Part shown: in pieces, positions 34,569-42,845 of the stretch | Numbering within the stretch: position 1 is the first letter of the stretch | Layout: each line of letters opens with the position of its first letter | The notes under the pieces: model-generated | The model's input: the letters and a program-made list of their open reading frames with translations, nothing else | The model's database searches: none | What the model was told of the DNA's origin: nothing | Origin: Inquilinus limosus | GTDB taxonomy: Bacteria; Pseudomonadota; Alphaproteobacteria; DSM-16000; Inquilinaceae | Direction: 5' to 3' | NCBI RefSeq assembly: GCF_002195995.1 | Contig: NZ_NHON01000002.1 | Location: forward strand, 58,064-122,063 | Length of the DNA stretch: 64,000 nt | Position numbers and translations under genes: made by a program

Positions 34569-34868
34569 ATGATCACCATGTACGTGACCTATGCCGGAAA
34601 TGCCGACACGCCGTTCGACCGCGAGCACTGGATCAACGTCCATTTCCCGCTCGTGCGCGAATGCTGGGGACCCTACGGGCTCGAACGCCTCGCCGGCTTC
34701 TTCCCGCAGGGGGATGACGGCGGCCTGATCGCCATCGCGACCTGTGTCTTCCGGGACGAGGCGGCCATGAGAACGGCCCTGGCCTCGCCGGAAACGGCGC
34801 GGGTGATGGCCGACGTGGATCTGGTCACAGCCGTCAAGCCTCAGCGCAGCCTGGCCAAGCCGCTCTGA
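34569..34868 (+). CDS. EthD domain protein
   Basis: A 99-residue protein of the EthD/dimeric alpha-beta barrel type, with the opening MYVTYAGNADTPFDREHWINVHFPLVRECWGPYGLERL, where the D-x-x-Y/H-W-x-x-x-H-x-P-L motif is clear. GAGGAGC precedes the start and the SDR gene ends 10 bp upstream, so the two are one transcript. EthD-like proteins assist oxidative degradation in some pathways, but the specific role here is unknown. Confidence 0.85.
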   Translation: MITMYVTYAGNADTPFDREHWINVHFPLVRECWGPYGLERLAGFFPQGDDGGLIAIATCVFRDEAAMRTALASPETARVMADVDLVTAVKPQRSLAKPL

Positions 34869-34946
34869 GCGGCGGCGCGACAGCCGCTGGAGCGACCTGG
34901 ACGGGTCGGCGACGGCGACGTTCACCATCCAGAACGGAAGACATCC

Positions 34947-36470
34947 GTGAGCACCATGGAAGCGCACCCGGAAGCCCTGCCGCCCGCCCGGCCCCGGGGT
35001 GATGTTGCCTCGCCCGACCCGCGCCGCTGGGCCATGTTCGTGATCCTGCTGGTCGGCGCGTTCCTGCCGCCGCTCGACTTCTTCATCGTCAATGTCGCCC
35101 TTCCCTCGATCCGCGGGGAATTGGGCGCCGCGTCCTCTGCCGAGCAGCTCGTCATCTCCTCCTATGCCGCGTTCTATGCCGTGATGCTGATCACCGGCGG
35201 GCGCCTCGGCGATCTCTATGGTCGCGGCCGGGTGTTCTTCCTCGGGCTGATCGGTTTTGCCGCGGCGTCGCTGCTGTGCGGCTTTGCATGGTCGCCATGG
35301 GCGCTGATCGCCGGGCGCGCCCTGCAGGGCGTGACGGCGGCGGTGATGGCGCCACAGGCGCTCGCCTCGGTGCAGGCGATCTTCCCTGAAAGCGAAAAGC
35401 CGCTCGCGCTCAGCCTTTACGGCGCGGTCTTCGGCCTGGCCTCCGTGGTCGGCCAGGCGCTGGGCGGTATCCTGATTTCGCTCGATCTCATGGGCTTGGG
35501 CTGGCGGGCGATCTTCCTCGTCAACCTGCCGGTGGCGATCCTGGTCGTGCTGTTCGGCATTCCCCTGCTGAAGGAAACGCGTGCGCAAGACGCCCGCAAG
35601 CTGGACCTTGGCGGCACGGCGTTGTCGATGCTGACGCTGGGCGCGCTGATCGTGCCTCTGATCGAGGGGCGTGAGGCGGGCTGGCCGCTATGGTCCTGGC
35701 TGTCGCTCATGGCGGTGCCGGTGCTGGCGTGGCTGTTCTGGCGTTACGAGGCCCGGCTGGCACATGCGGGCGGCACGCCCCTGATCGATCCGGCCGCCGT
35801 GCGGGCGCCGGGGCTGGGCCGCGCGCTGCTGATCGCGCTGCTGTTCTACGCGATCGCGCCCTTCTTCCTGCTGTTCTCGGTCTATCTGCAGGACGCGCTG
35901 CACGCGACCGCGCTGGGCGCCGGCCTGGTCTTCCTGCCCTTCGGTGCGGGCTTCCTGCTGGGGCCGCTGGCGGCTCCCGCCTGCAGGCGCATTCTCGGCG
36001 CCTATGTCAATCCGGTCGGCATGGGGCTGGAGGCCGTCGGGTTTGTCGCCCTGGTCTCGGCCATCGTGGCGGCGCCGGCCGGCGTGCCCCCCGCGCCCGT
36101 GCCGCTTGCCGCCATCCTGTTCGTCATCGGTTTCGGGCAAGGGCTGGCGCTGCCGACCTTGATGCGGATGGTGACGGGCCGCGTCGCGCCGGCCTTTTCC
36201 GGCATGATCGCCGGCATCGCCGGTTCGACCCTGCAGGTCGGCACCGCGCTCAGCGTCGCGGTGATCGGCGGGATTTTCTACACCGTTCTCGATGCGCGCA
36301 CCGATCCGGCGGTCATCACCCAAGCCTTCGTCGTCGCCATCCTCTGCATCGCCGCCTGCCTCGCCGCCGGCACGGGTCTCAGCATCACCCTTGCCCGGCG
36401 GCTCGCCCCGCTCCCGGGAGAGGAAGATGCGGATCGGCCATGTGGCCGACACCGTCTCGCCGGCGGATAG
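34947..36470 (+). CDS. MFS drug-efflux-type transporter, EmrB/QacA (DHA2) family
   Basis: A 507-residue membrane protein with about 14 helices. Motif A is GGRLGDLYGRGRVFFLG, motif C-like GAVFGLASVVGQALGGILI, and the first helix has LPPLDFFIVNVALPSI with the D-x-x-I-V-N-V-A-L-P pattern of DHA2 exporters. The start is GTG at 34947 with GGAAG upstream; the ATG three codons later is an alternative. It probably exports a toxic substrate or product related to the upstream SDR and EthD genes. The 258 bp after it hold no gene I can support. Confidence 0.9.
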   Translation: MSTMEAHPEALPPARPRGDVASPDPRRWAMFVILLVGAFLPPLDFFIVNVALPSIRGELGAASSAEQLVISSYAAFYAVMLITGGRLGDLYGRGRVFFLGLIGFAAASLLCGFAWSPWALIAGRALQGVTAAVMAPQALASVQAIFPESEKPLALSLYGAVFGLASVVGQALGGILISLDLMGLGWRAIFLVNLPVAILVVLFGIPLLKETRAQDARKLDLGGTALSMLTLGALIVPLIEGREAGWPLWSWLSLMAVPVLAWLFWRYEARLAHAGGTPLIDPAAVRAPGLGRALLIALLFYAIAPFFLLFSVYLQDALHATALGAGLVFLPFGAGFLLGPLAAPACRRILGAYVNPVGMGLEAVGFVALVSAIVAAPAGVPPAPVPLAAILFVIGFGQGLALPTLMRMVTGRVAPAFSGMIAGIAGSTLQVGTALSVAVIGGIFYTVLDARTDPAVITQAFVVAILCIAACLAAGTGLSITLARRLAPLPGEEDADRPCGRHRLAGG

Positions 36471-36728
36471 CGGGACTGTATTGGCGCGCCAAGACCGTGC
36501 GAGCCGACGTGACACGCGTGCTTCGCGAAAGGCTGTCGAACGCGGCATCGAGGCGCTCGCCAGCCGCGTCGACGTGGCGACCACCGCAAGCTGGAGATCT
36601 GCGAACTCATTCCTCCGCATCCATCGAGTGCGATACCGGGCATGCCGAGGCATGGTTGTGCGGGATGTCGGCGATGTCGCTATACGAGTCCGGACCTGAA
36701 TTGCCGGCAGGGTTGACAGGAGTGACGG

Positions 36729-37625
36729 ATGGATCGGCTGAAGGCGATGGAGACGTTCGTCCGTGTGGCGGAGGCCGGAAGCCTCTCCAGGGCGGCGAAA
36801 GCGCTCGGCCTGCCACGCTCCTCCGTCACCATGACGATGCAGCGTCTGGAGCATCACCTCGGCGTGCGGCTCCTGCATCGCAGCACGCGGCGGCTTAGTC
36901 TTACCGAGGAAGGGGAACTCTATGTCGAGCGCTGCCGTGCCATCCTGCTCGATGTCCGGGCTGCGGAGGACAGCTTGCGTCCGGACGGGCGCGTCAGCGG
37001 GCGCCTGCGGGTCGACATGCCGCCGGCCGTCGGTCGCTCGATTGTCCTGCCGGCGCTGGGTTCGTTCCGTGAGCGCTATCCCGATGTCGAAATGTCGATT
37101 GGCATGAATGACCGACTGATCGACCTCGTCCAGGAAGGCGTCGACTGCGTCATCCGCACCGGGGCACTTCCCGATTCGAGCCTCATGACCCGGCGCGTCG
37201 GCAGCTATCGCTGGGTGGTGTGCGCCTCGCTGGACTACCTGGAACGCCATGGCGAGCCACAGGACGTTGCGGCGCTCGCCGGCCACGTGCTGCTGGGCTA
37301 TTCCTCGGCGCATAATGGCCGTCCCGACAAGTGGGTGATGAACGAAGGCGATGTCTCCCACGCCATCGAGCCGCGTGGATGCCTCGTGGTCGACGAGACC
37401 TTCGCACTGCTGGATCTCGCCGTAGGAGGCTTCGGGCTGGCCCGCCTCTCGGACTTCATCGTGGCCGACGATACTGTCAGCGGCCGTTTGCGCGAGGTGC
37501 TCGGCCGGTGCCGCTCCGACCACGTGCCGATCTCCCTGCTTTTCCCACCGTCGCGGCAGGCTTCGCCTCCGGTCCGGGCATTCATCGACTGGGTGACGGC
37601 ACTGTTCGCCAGCCGCGGCTCATGA
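36729..37625 (+). CDS. LysR-family transcriptional regulator
   Basis: A 298-residue regulator of the CrgA-like group: MDRLKAMETFVRVAEAGSLSRAAKALGLPRSSVTMTMQRLEHHLGVRLLHRSTRRLSLTEEG is the complete winged helix. The effector domain includes GRLRVDMPPAVGRSIVLPAL and DCVIRTGALPDSSLMTRRVG. It is convergent with the IorAB-type operon on the opposite strand, so its target may be itself, the upstream MFS cluster or the oxidoreductase genes. Confidence 0.9.
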   Translation: MDRLKAMETFVRVAEAGSLSRAAKALGLPRSSVTMTMQRLEHHLGVRLLHRSTRRLSLTEEGELYVERCRAILLDVRAAEDSLRPDGRVSGRLRVDMPPAVGRSIVLPALGSFRERYPDVEMSIGMNDRLIDLVQEGVDCVIRTGALPDSSLMTRRVGSYRWVVCASLDYLERHGEPQDVAALAGHVLLGYSSAHNGRPDKWVMNEGDVSHAIEPRGCLVVDETFALLDLAVGGFGLARLSDFIVADDTVSGRLREVLGRCRSDHVPISLLFPPSRQASPPVRAFIDWVTALFASRGS

Positions 37626-37645
37626 GGCACGGCCGCTCGTCGCGG

Positions 37646-37784
37646 TTATGGAGCGGCAGTTGGCGAGGCCAGCAGTGTCCTCAGATCGGCGATGACGTCC
37701 TGACGGTCGTCGCCGTCGGCGCGCGGGCTGGATGGTCGAGGCAGGCAGAAAGCTGGCAGCGAGCACGCTGATGATCGATCGCAT
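37646..37784 (-). pseudogene. Possible decayed small exported protein behind the IorAB-type operon
   Basis: On the minus strand MRSIISVLAASFLPASTI reads like a signal peptide. A shift of one frame then gives the cleavage-like PARADG and DDRQDVIADLRTLLASPT, with a stop at 37646. The tail resembles the last helix of cytochrome c domains. IorAB-type genes are often followed by a cytochrome c gene, so this may be its remnant after deletion and frameshift. The heme motif is absent and the call is tentative. Confidence 0.3.
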
Positions 37785-37821
37785 GGGACGCCTGCGGAGT
37801 GGGGACGGGAGGGGCGACGCG

Positions 37822-39999
37822 TTAACCGCCGAGCGCTTCCGGCGTGATCGGCAGATGCCGGAGACGCTTTCCGGTCGCCGCGAAGACGGCGTTGGCGACA
37901 GCCGGGCCAATGCCGGACGTGCCGGCTTCGCCGACGCCGAAGGGAACGGTGCCGCTTTCGATGATGTGCACTGTGATCCGCGGCGCCTGGTCCATCCGCA
38001 CGGCCGGGGAGCTGTCGAAATTTCCCTGCTCGACGCGCCCGTTTGCAAAGGTGATTTCGCCATAGAGGGTGGCAGAGATGCCGAACATGGCACCGCCCTG
38101 GATCTGCGCTGCGACGGTATCCGGGTTGATGACCTTGCCGCAGTCGACGACGGAGGTGACCTTCGTCACCCGCGTGGAGCCCCATTTGTCGATGGCCACT
38201 TCGGCGACATGGGCCAGGATGGTGCCGCCGAAATCCTGCAGGAGGCTGACGCCGCGGCCCATTCGCTCGCCCGCCTTGCCTTCGGGCAACGGCGCCCCCC
38301 AGCCCGATTTATCCGCCGCCATGTCGAGGACCGCGCGCAGCCGCGGATCGTCGGCCAGATGCATGCGGCGGAACGCCAGCGGATCGATACGCGCGGCGGC
38401 TGCCAGCTCGTCCATGAAACTGTCGACCACGAAGGCATTGTGCGTGGTGCCGACACCGCGCCAGAAGCCGGATCGATAGGCCGGGCTTTCGCGGCGCACA
38501 TATTCAACCTGCATGGTCTCGAAGGCGTAGGGGCCGACCGCGCTGGTGATCGCGTCGGGATCGAGGCCGTCGCTGCGGATTGCGGCTGGCAGCCAGCGCG
38601 TCAGCGGCGAGGGACCGACGATTCGATGCGCCCAGCTGGTGATCCGCCCGGAGGCATCGAGGCCGGCCTTCAGCCGATTCAGATAAGCCGGACGATAGAA
38701 GTCGTGCTGGGTATCCTCCTCGCGGCTCCACACGATCTTCAGGGGATGATCGACCTGTCGGGCGAACAACACCGCCTGGGTGACGTTATCGGATTCCGCC
38801 CGCCGGCCGAACGAGCCGCCGAGATACTGGTTGTGGACCTCCACCTTTTCGATGGGCAGGCCGGCGGCCTTGGCGGCCGCTGCCTGCGCGCGCGTCGCCG
38901 CCTGGGTGCCGACCCAGACCTCGCACCTTCCGTCATGGAGATGGACCGTGCAGTTCAGCGGCTCCATCGGCGCATGGGCGATCATCGGCAGGCGGTAGGA
39001 GGCCTCGATGGTGTGCGCCGAGCCGGCAAAGCCGGCTGCCACGTCGCCGGCGGACGGGCCGCGCACGGCAACGTCGGACGCGGCCGCCTCCAGATCCGCG
39101 AACAGCGCCTTCGTCGAGAAACCGGCGTTCGGACCGTCGTCCCAGGCAATCACGAGGGCATCGAGCCCTTTCTTGGCGGCGGCCCAATGATCGGCAACGA
39201 CGGCGACCGCATCGTCGATGCGCAGGACATCGCGTACATCGCCGATCTTGCGCGCGGCGCTATCGTCCAGCCCGGCGAGCCGCCCCCCGAGCACCGGCGA
39301 GGCCATGACAGCCGCCACCTTCATGCCGGGAAGCCGCACATCGATGCCATACTGCGCGGCGCCCCGCACCTTGGCGGCCGAATCCAGCCGCCTGTGCGGC
39401 GTGCCGATGAGGCGGAAGCCTCCCGTCTTCAGCGGGACATCATGCGGAACCGGCAGCGTCGCGGCGCGCTGGACGAGATCGCCATAGTCGATCCGCCGTC
39501 CGGTCGGCACGTGGACGACGGCGCCGTCCCGGGCCCGGCACGAGGCGGCGTCCACGCCCCACACCGATGCCGCGGCGGCAACCAGCATCTGACGCGCCGT
39601 CGCCCCGGCCCGCCGCATCGGTTCCCAGGCCGCCCGCATGGAGAGCGAGCCATCGGTCTCCTGATCGCCCATGATGGGGTTGGCATAGAGCGCGTCATTC
39701 GCCGGAGCGTGCACCACGGTGACGGCACCGAGGTCGATCTCGAGCTCCTCGGCGATCAGCATCGGGACGGAGGTATAGGTCCCCTGGCCCATCTCCACAT
39801 AAGGCATGATCAGCGTCACCGCGCCGTCACGGGCGATCCGCAGAAAGGCATCGGGTGCAAAGACGACAGGCCCATCGGCCTGCGCGGCGTCGGGCTTGGC
39901 TGCGAGCGGTATGCCGATCATCAGCGCGCCGGCGGCAGTCGCTCCGGTGCCCAGAAAGGCGCGGCGGGAAATCTTCGCGTGCGACATATGCTTCATCAT
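37822..39999 (-). CDS. Molybdopterin-binding oxidoreductase large subunit, IorB-like, Tat-exported
   Basis: A 725-residue protein of the xanthine dehydrogenase superfamily. AKISRRAFLGTGATAAGALM is a twin-arginine leader, as in isoquinoline 1-oxidoreductase beta subunits. MPYVEMGQGTYTSVPMLIAEEL, YLGGSFGRRAESDNVTQAV and RSGFWRGVGTTHNAFVVDSFMDELA are molybdopterin-contact stretches. The C-terminal ITVHIIESGTVPFGVGEAGTSGIGPAVANAVF contains the G-V-G-E active-site Glu. It acts in the periplasm or at the membrane, oxidising an aldehyde or N-heterocycle. The start overlaps the stop of the iron-sulfur subunit gene (ATGA). Confidence 0.9.
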   Translation of the reverse strand: MMKHMSHAKISRRAFLGTGATAAGALMIGIPLAAKPDAAQADGPVVFAPDAFLRIARDGAVTLIMPYVEMGQGTYTSVPMLIAEELEIDLGAVTVVHAPANDALYANPIMGDQETDGSLSMRAAWEPMRRAGATARQMLVAAAASVWGVDAASCRARDGAVVHVPTGRRIDYGDLVQRAATLPVPHDVPLKTGGFRLIGTPHRRLDSAAKVRGAAQYGIDVRLPGMKVAAVMASPVLGGRLAGLDDSAARKIGDVRDVLRIDDAVAVVADHWAAAKKGLDALVIAWDDGPNAGFSTKALFADLEAAASDVAVRGPSAGDVAAGFAGSAHTIEASYRLPMIAHAPMEPLNCTVHLHDGRCEVWVGTQAATRAQAAAAKAAGLPIEKVEVHNQYLGGSFGRRAESDNVTQAVLFARQVDHPLKIVWSREEDTQHDFYRPAYLNRLKAGLDASGRITSWAHRIVGPSPLTRWLPAAIRSDGLDPDAITSAVGPYAFETMQVEYVRRESPAYRSGFWRGVGTTHNAFVVDSFMDELAAAARIDPLAFRRMHLADDPRLRAVLDMAADKSGWGAPLPEGKAGERMGRGVSLLQDFGGTILAHVAEVAIDKWGSTRVTKVTSVVDCGKVINPDTVAAQIQGGAMFGISATLYGEITFANGRVEQGNFDSSPAVRMDQAPRITVHIIESGTVPFGVGEAGTSGIGPAVANAVFAATGKRLRHLPITPEALGG

Positions 40000-40478
40000 T
40001 GCCGGCCTTCCCGAACCGGATGACGTCGGGCCGCGACCTGCCGGATCGCATCCTTGATGCGGTTATAGGTGCCGCAGCGGCACAGATTGCCGGACATCGC
40101 CGCGTCGATGTCGTCGTCGGTGGGATGGGGGTTTTCGCTGAGCAGCGCCGTTGCCGCCATGATCTGCCCGGGCTGGCAATAGCCGCACTGGACCACCTCC
40201 ATATCGAGCCAGGCCTGCTGGACGCGCCGGCCGGTCTCGGACGCGGCGACGCCCTCGATGGTGGTGATCCGCGAGGAGCCGAGTGAATCGATCGGCGTTT
40301 GGCAGGCGCGCGTCGCCGCGCCGTCGATATGGACGGTGCAGCAGCCGCACAGCCCGGCGCCGCAGCCGAACTTGGTGCCGATCATTCCCAATATGTCGCG
40401 CAGCGCCCAGAGAAGAGGCGTGTCCGGATCCGCCTCCACCCGCTGGATCGCGCCGTTGACGACGAGGTCGTAGGTCAT
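39996..40478 (-). CDS. (2Fe-2S)-binding oxidoreductase small subunit, IorA-like
   Basis: A 160-residue protein with both iron-sulfur sites of the family. The plant-type cluster has Cys39, Cys44, Cys47 and Cys59 (FGCGAGLCGCC, then RAC). The C-terminal cluster has Cys98, Cys101, Cys133 and Cys135 (QCGYCQPGQ and LCRCGTY). The start MTYDLVVNG at 40478 is preferred to the ATG at 40493 because GGGACAGGA lies upstream of it. It has no signal of its own and would be carried out with the Tat-exported large subunit. It is the first gene of the two-gene operon. Confidence 0.92.
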   Translation of the reverse strand: MTYDLVVNGAIQRVEADPDTPLLWALRDILGMIGTKFGCGAGLCGCCTVHIDGAATRACQTPIDSLGSSRITTIEGVAASETGRRVQQAWLDMEVVQCGYCQPGQIMAATALLSENPHPTDDDIDAAMSGNLCRCGTYNRIKDAIRQVAARRHPVREGRQ

Positions 40479-40869
40479 GGTCCTGTCCCGCATTCGTGAG
40501 TGTCGCCGCGAGCTCCACGAATGGACGCGCCAGGTGATCCGTTGCGCGCCCGTGCCGGGGCTTCGGTCCTGATCACTAAATTGTTCGCGCCGTCATTCGG
40601 AAGGCGTCCGATGCCGGCAGGCATGTTCAGGTTATGTGAACAATATTCCGGTCATGCCGCTCACCCAGCCAGCGCGCCCCGGCCAAGATGGTCGGGCAGC
40701 GACGGGATCGCCCGGCCTGGGCCGCGGTGATGCCGAAGGTGTTGCTCATATACTCGTCGTCGGTCCAGGCGAGGTGCGGTTTCGGGGGGAGCCGGACGAG
40801 CTCCATCCGGTATTCCGCCTCGGCGGTCGCCGCCAGCCCGTTGCGGTCGCCGGTCGGATCGCTCTTGGC
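40479..40869 (-). other. Gene-poor stretch upstream of the IorAB-type operon, with a possible decayed gene
   Basis: The part near 40480-40620 is AT-richer and should hold the promoter of the iron-sulfur subunit gene. From about 40869 down to 40633 one minus-strand frame stays open, with protein-like text such as TAEAEYRMELVRLPPKPHLA and DDEYMSNTFGITAAQAG, ending in RNIVHIT and a stop. It has no start codon of its own behind a ribosome site and begins where the GntR gene ends, so it looks like a remnant. I cannot name its family. Confidence 0.25.
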
Positions 40870-41565
40870 CTAGAGGCCCATCGCCCGTTGGATCGATTGC
40901 GTCAGATGGGTCTTGAGCGCCGCCTCGGCGGCGTCCGGATCCCTGGCCAGGCAGGCCTCGAAGATCTCCAGATGCTCCGCCATCGTCCGCCGCACCTTCG
41001 CCGCCGAGTAGGCGTAGTGATGATCGAGGCGGATCAGGCGGATGTAGTCCTGCGTCTGCAGGAACGCCCTGCGCAGGAGGGGGTTGTCGAGCGCGTCGAT
41101 CGCGCCGAGATGCAGGCTGAGATCGACCTCCTCGATCCGGCGCGCCAGGTCGCGGTCGAGATCGGCGCCATCGACCCAGCCGATGGCCTCGCGATGCTGC
41201 GCGATCATGGCCTCGATCCGGTCGCGCGGCGCCGCCTCGGCGAAGTGCCGGATGGCGGGCGTCTCCAGGAACAGGCGCAGCTGGTAGGAGTTGCGGACCA
41301 GCGCCAGGTCCGGCTTGGCGATCTCGATGCCGGCGCGGGCCCGGATGGTCACCAGCCCTTCCGCCTGCAGCACCTGCAGCGCCTCCCGCAGCGGCCCCAG
41401 GGGCGAGCCGACGATCTCGACCAGCTCCGCCTGCGACATGAAGGCGCCGGGCTGCAGCCGTCGTTCGAACAGGGCTTCCTTGAACCGCTCATAGGCAATG
41501 CGGCTGAGATTCGGCGCGCCTTCGGAAGGGGTCGATGGGCGCTCGTCGGATGACCGTTTCAGCAT
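40870..41565 (-). CDS. GntR-family (FCD) transcriptional regulator
   Basis: A 231-residue regulator with the winged helix at about residues 20-85 (AYERFKEALFERRLQPGAFMSQAELVEIVGSPLGPLREALQVLQAEGLVTIRARAGIEI) and an FCD domain with EEVDLSLHLGAIDALDNPLLRRAFLQ and MAEHLEIFEACLARDPDAAEAALKTHL. It is divergent from the sugar-acid locus, 105 bp away, with a perfect palindrome between them. It probably represses that locus in the absence of a sugar-acid ligand. Confidence 0.88.
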   Translation of the reverse strand: MLKRSSDERPSTPSEGAPNLSRIAYERFKEALFERRLQPGAFMSQAELVEIVGSPLGPLREALQVLQAEGLVTIRARAGIEIAKPDLALVRNSYQLRLFLETPAIRHFAEAAPRDRIEAMIAQHREAIGWVDGADLDRDLARRIEEVDLSLHLGAIDALDNPLLRRAFLQTQDYIRLIRLDHHYAYSAAKVRRTMAEHLEIFEACLARDPDAAEAALKTHLTQSIQRAMGL

Positions 41566-41618
41566 CTGTCATTTGCCTGATGATTCAATTGCACCGTATA
41601 GAAATATCTGTTACCTGA

Positions 41619-41632
41619 GTTGATATATCAAC
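41619..41632. promoter_or_regulatory. Palindromic candidate operator GTTGATATATCAAC
   Basis: A 14-bp perfect palindrome midway between the GntR start (41565) and the start of the first enolase-superfamily gene (41671). The T-T-G-A-T/A-T-C-A-A arms resemble sites of FCD-type GntR regulators. At about 40 bp before the start codon it would overlap the transcription start of the plus-strand operon, consistent with repression. Confidence 0.6.
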
Positions 41633-41670
41633 AGCCGTCATCGAAAGGCGGTGCGCCGGAGGAGCCAGAG

Positions 41671-42810
41671 ATGCGGCTGACCGACTTCACCCTGACCCGC
41701 TTCCAGTTTGCCCGTGACCGGGTGATCGGCGACAGCCAGGTCCGCATCGCCCAGGCGCATATCGGCGTGGTCGAGCTGCATACCGACGACGGGCGCACCG
41801 GCACCGGCTTCTTCCACAGCCTGTTCCATCCGCTGCCGGCGCTGGCCGAGATCGAGCGGATCTTCGCGGAGGAGGCGTGGCCCGGCCTGGCGGGGCAGGC
41901 GCCGGCGGGGCTGATCCACCGGGTCACCCGGCCGCGCGGCGGCAACAACCGCCGGACCTCGCTCGGCTTCGAGGAGGCGGTGGCCCAGGCGCTGTGGGAC
42001 CTTGCGGCGCAGGAGGCAGGCCTGCCGCTCTACCGCTACCTCGGCGGCAGCGATCCCAAGGTGCGGGTCTATGCCAGCGGCCTGGATTTCCACCTGACCG
42101 ACGGCGACTACGCCTCCCTGTTCCGGCAGGCGCGGGACCAGGGCTATCGCGGCTTCAAGATCAAGGTCGGCCATCCCGACATCGAATGGGATCTCCGGCG
42201 CCTGGCGATGGTGGCCGAGATCGCGAAGGGCCATGGGCCGATCATGGTCGACGCCAATGAGGCCTGGTCGCCGAAGGAGGCGATCCGGCGGCTCGACCAG
42301 TTCCGGCGCGCGGGGTTCGACATCCTCTGGGTCGAGGATCCCTGCCTGCGCGACGACATCGACGGCCTGCGGGAGATCCGCCTGGCCGCGCCGCATGTGC
42401 TGGTCAATTCCGGCGAGTATCTCGACCTGCGCGGCAAGCGCCGGCTGCTGGAGGGCCGCGGCGCCGACCTCCTCAACGTCCACGGCCATATCGGCGACGT
42501 GATGAAGGCTGGCTGGCTGGCGGCGGAGCATGGCGTCCCCGTGACGCTCGGCAACACCTCGCTGGAGATCGGGGTCCATCTGGCCGCGGCGCTGCCCGAG
42601 GCCGACTGGCTGGAATATTCGTTCCAGAACTATAACCACCTGGTCGAGGAGCCGGTCGCGATGCGCGACGGCTATGCCTTCGCGCCGGACCGGCCGGGCC
42701 ATGGCCTGGTGCTGTCCGCCGAGGCCCGGGCCGGGGCGGCGCCGCAGGTGCTGCGGCCGGAGGAACTGCCGCCGGCCCCGGCATCGACGCCGATCCGGCT
42801 CTCGTCCTGA
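41671..42810 (+). CDS. Enolase-superfamily enzyme (mandelate racemase/muconate lactonizing type)
   Basis: A 379-residue enzyme with a capping domain and a TIM barrel. GFKIKVG carries the K-x-K motif, IMVDANEAW, WVEDP and VNSGEYLD provide the three acidic metal ligands (Asp, Glu, Glu). At the position where many members have a catalytic His in a P-H or S-H stretch, this protein reads VTLGNTSLEIG, so the second base is absent or moved. The start at 41671 has GGAGGAGC upstream. It probably dehydrates or isomerises a sugar acid. It is the first gene of a five-gene operon with an ABC importer. Confidence 0.87.
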   Translation: MRLTDFTLTRFQFARDRVIGDSQVRIAQAHIGVVELHTDDGRTGTGFFHSLFHPLPALAEIERIFAEEAWPGLAGQAPAGLIHRVTRPRGGNNRRTSLGFEEAVAQALWDLAAQEAGLPLYRYLGGSDPKVRVYASGLDFHLTDGDYASLFRQARDQGYRGFKIKVGHPDIEWDLRRLAMVAEIAKGHGPIMVDANEAWSPKEAIRRLDQFRRAGFDILWVEDPCLRDDIDGLREIRLAAPHVLVNSGEYLDLRGKRRLLEGRGADLLNVHGHIGDVMKAGWLAAEHGVPVTLGNTSLEIGVHLAAALPEADWLEYSFQNYNHLVEEPVAMRDGYAFAPDRPGHGLVLSAEARAGAAPQVLRPEELPPAPASTPIRLSS

Positions 42811-42845
42811 CCAGATCCAAGAACAGAAAGCAGGGAGGACATGTC

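Noticed and set aside
36471-36728. A small gene or LysR-like fragment between the MFS and LysR genes
   Set aside because: A minus-strand frame begins MRRNEFADLQ, which looks like a LysR start, but nothing after it resembles a winged helix in any frame. I could not support a gene or remnant.
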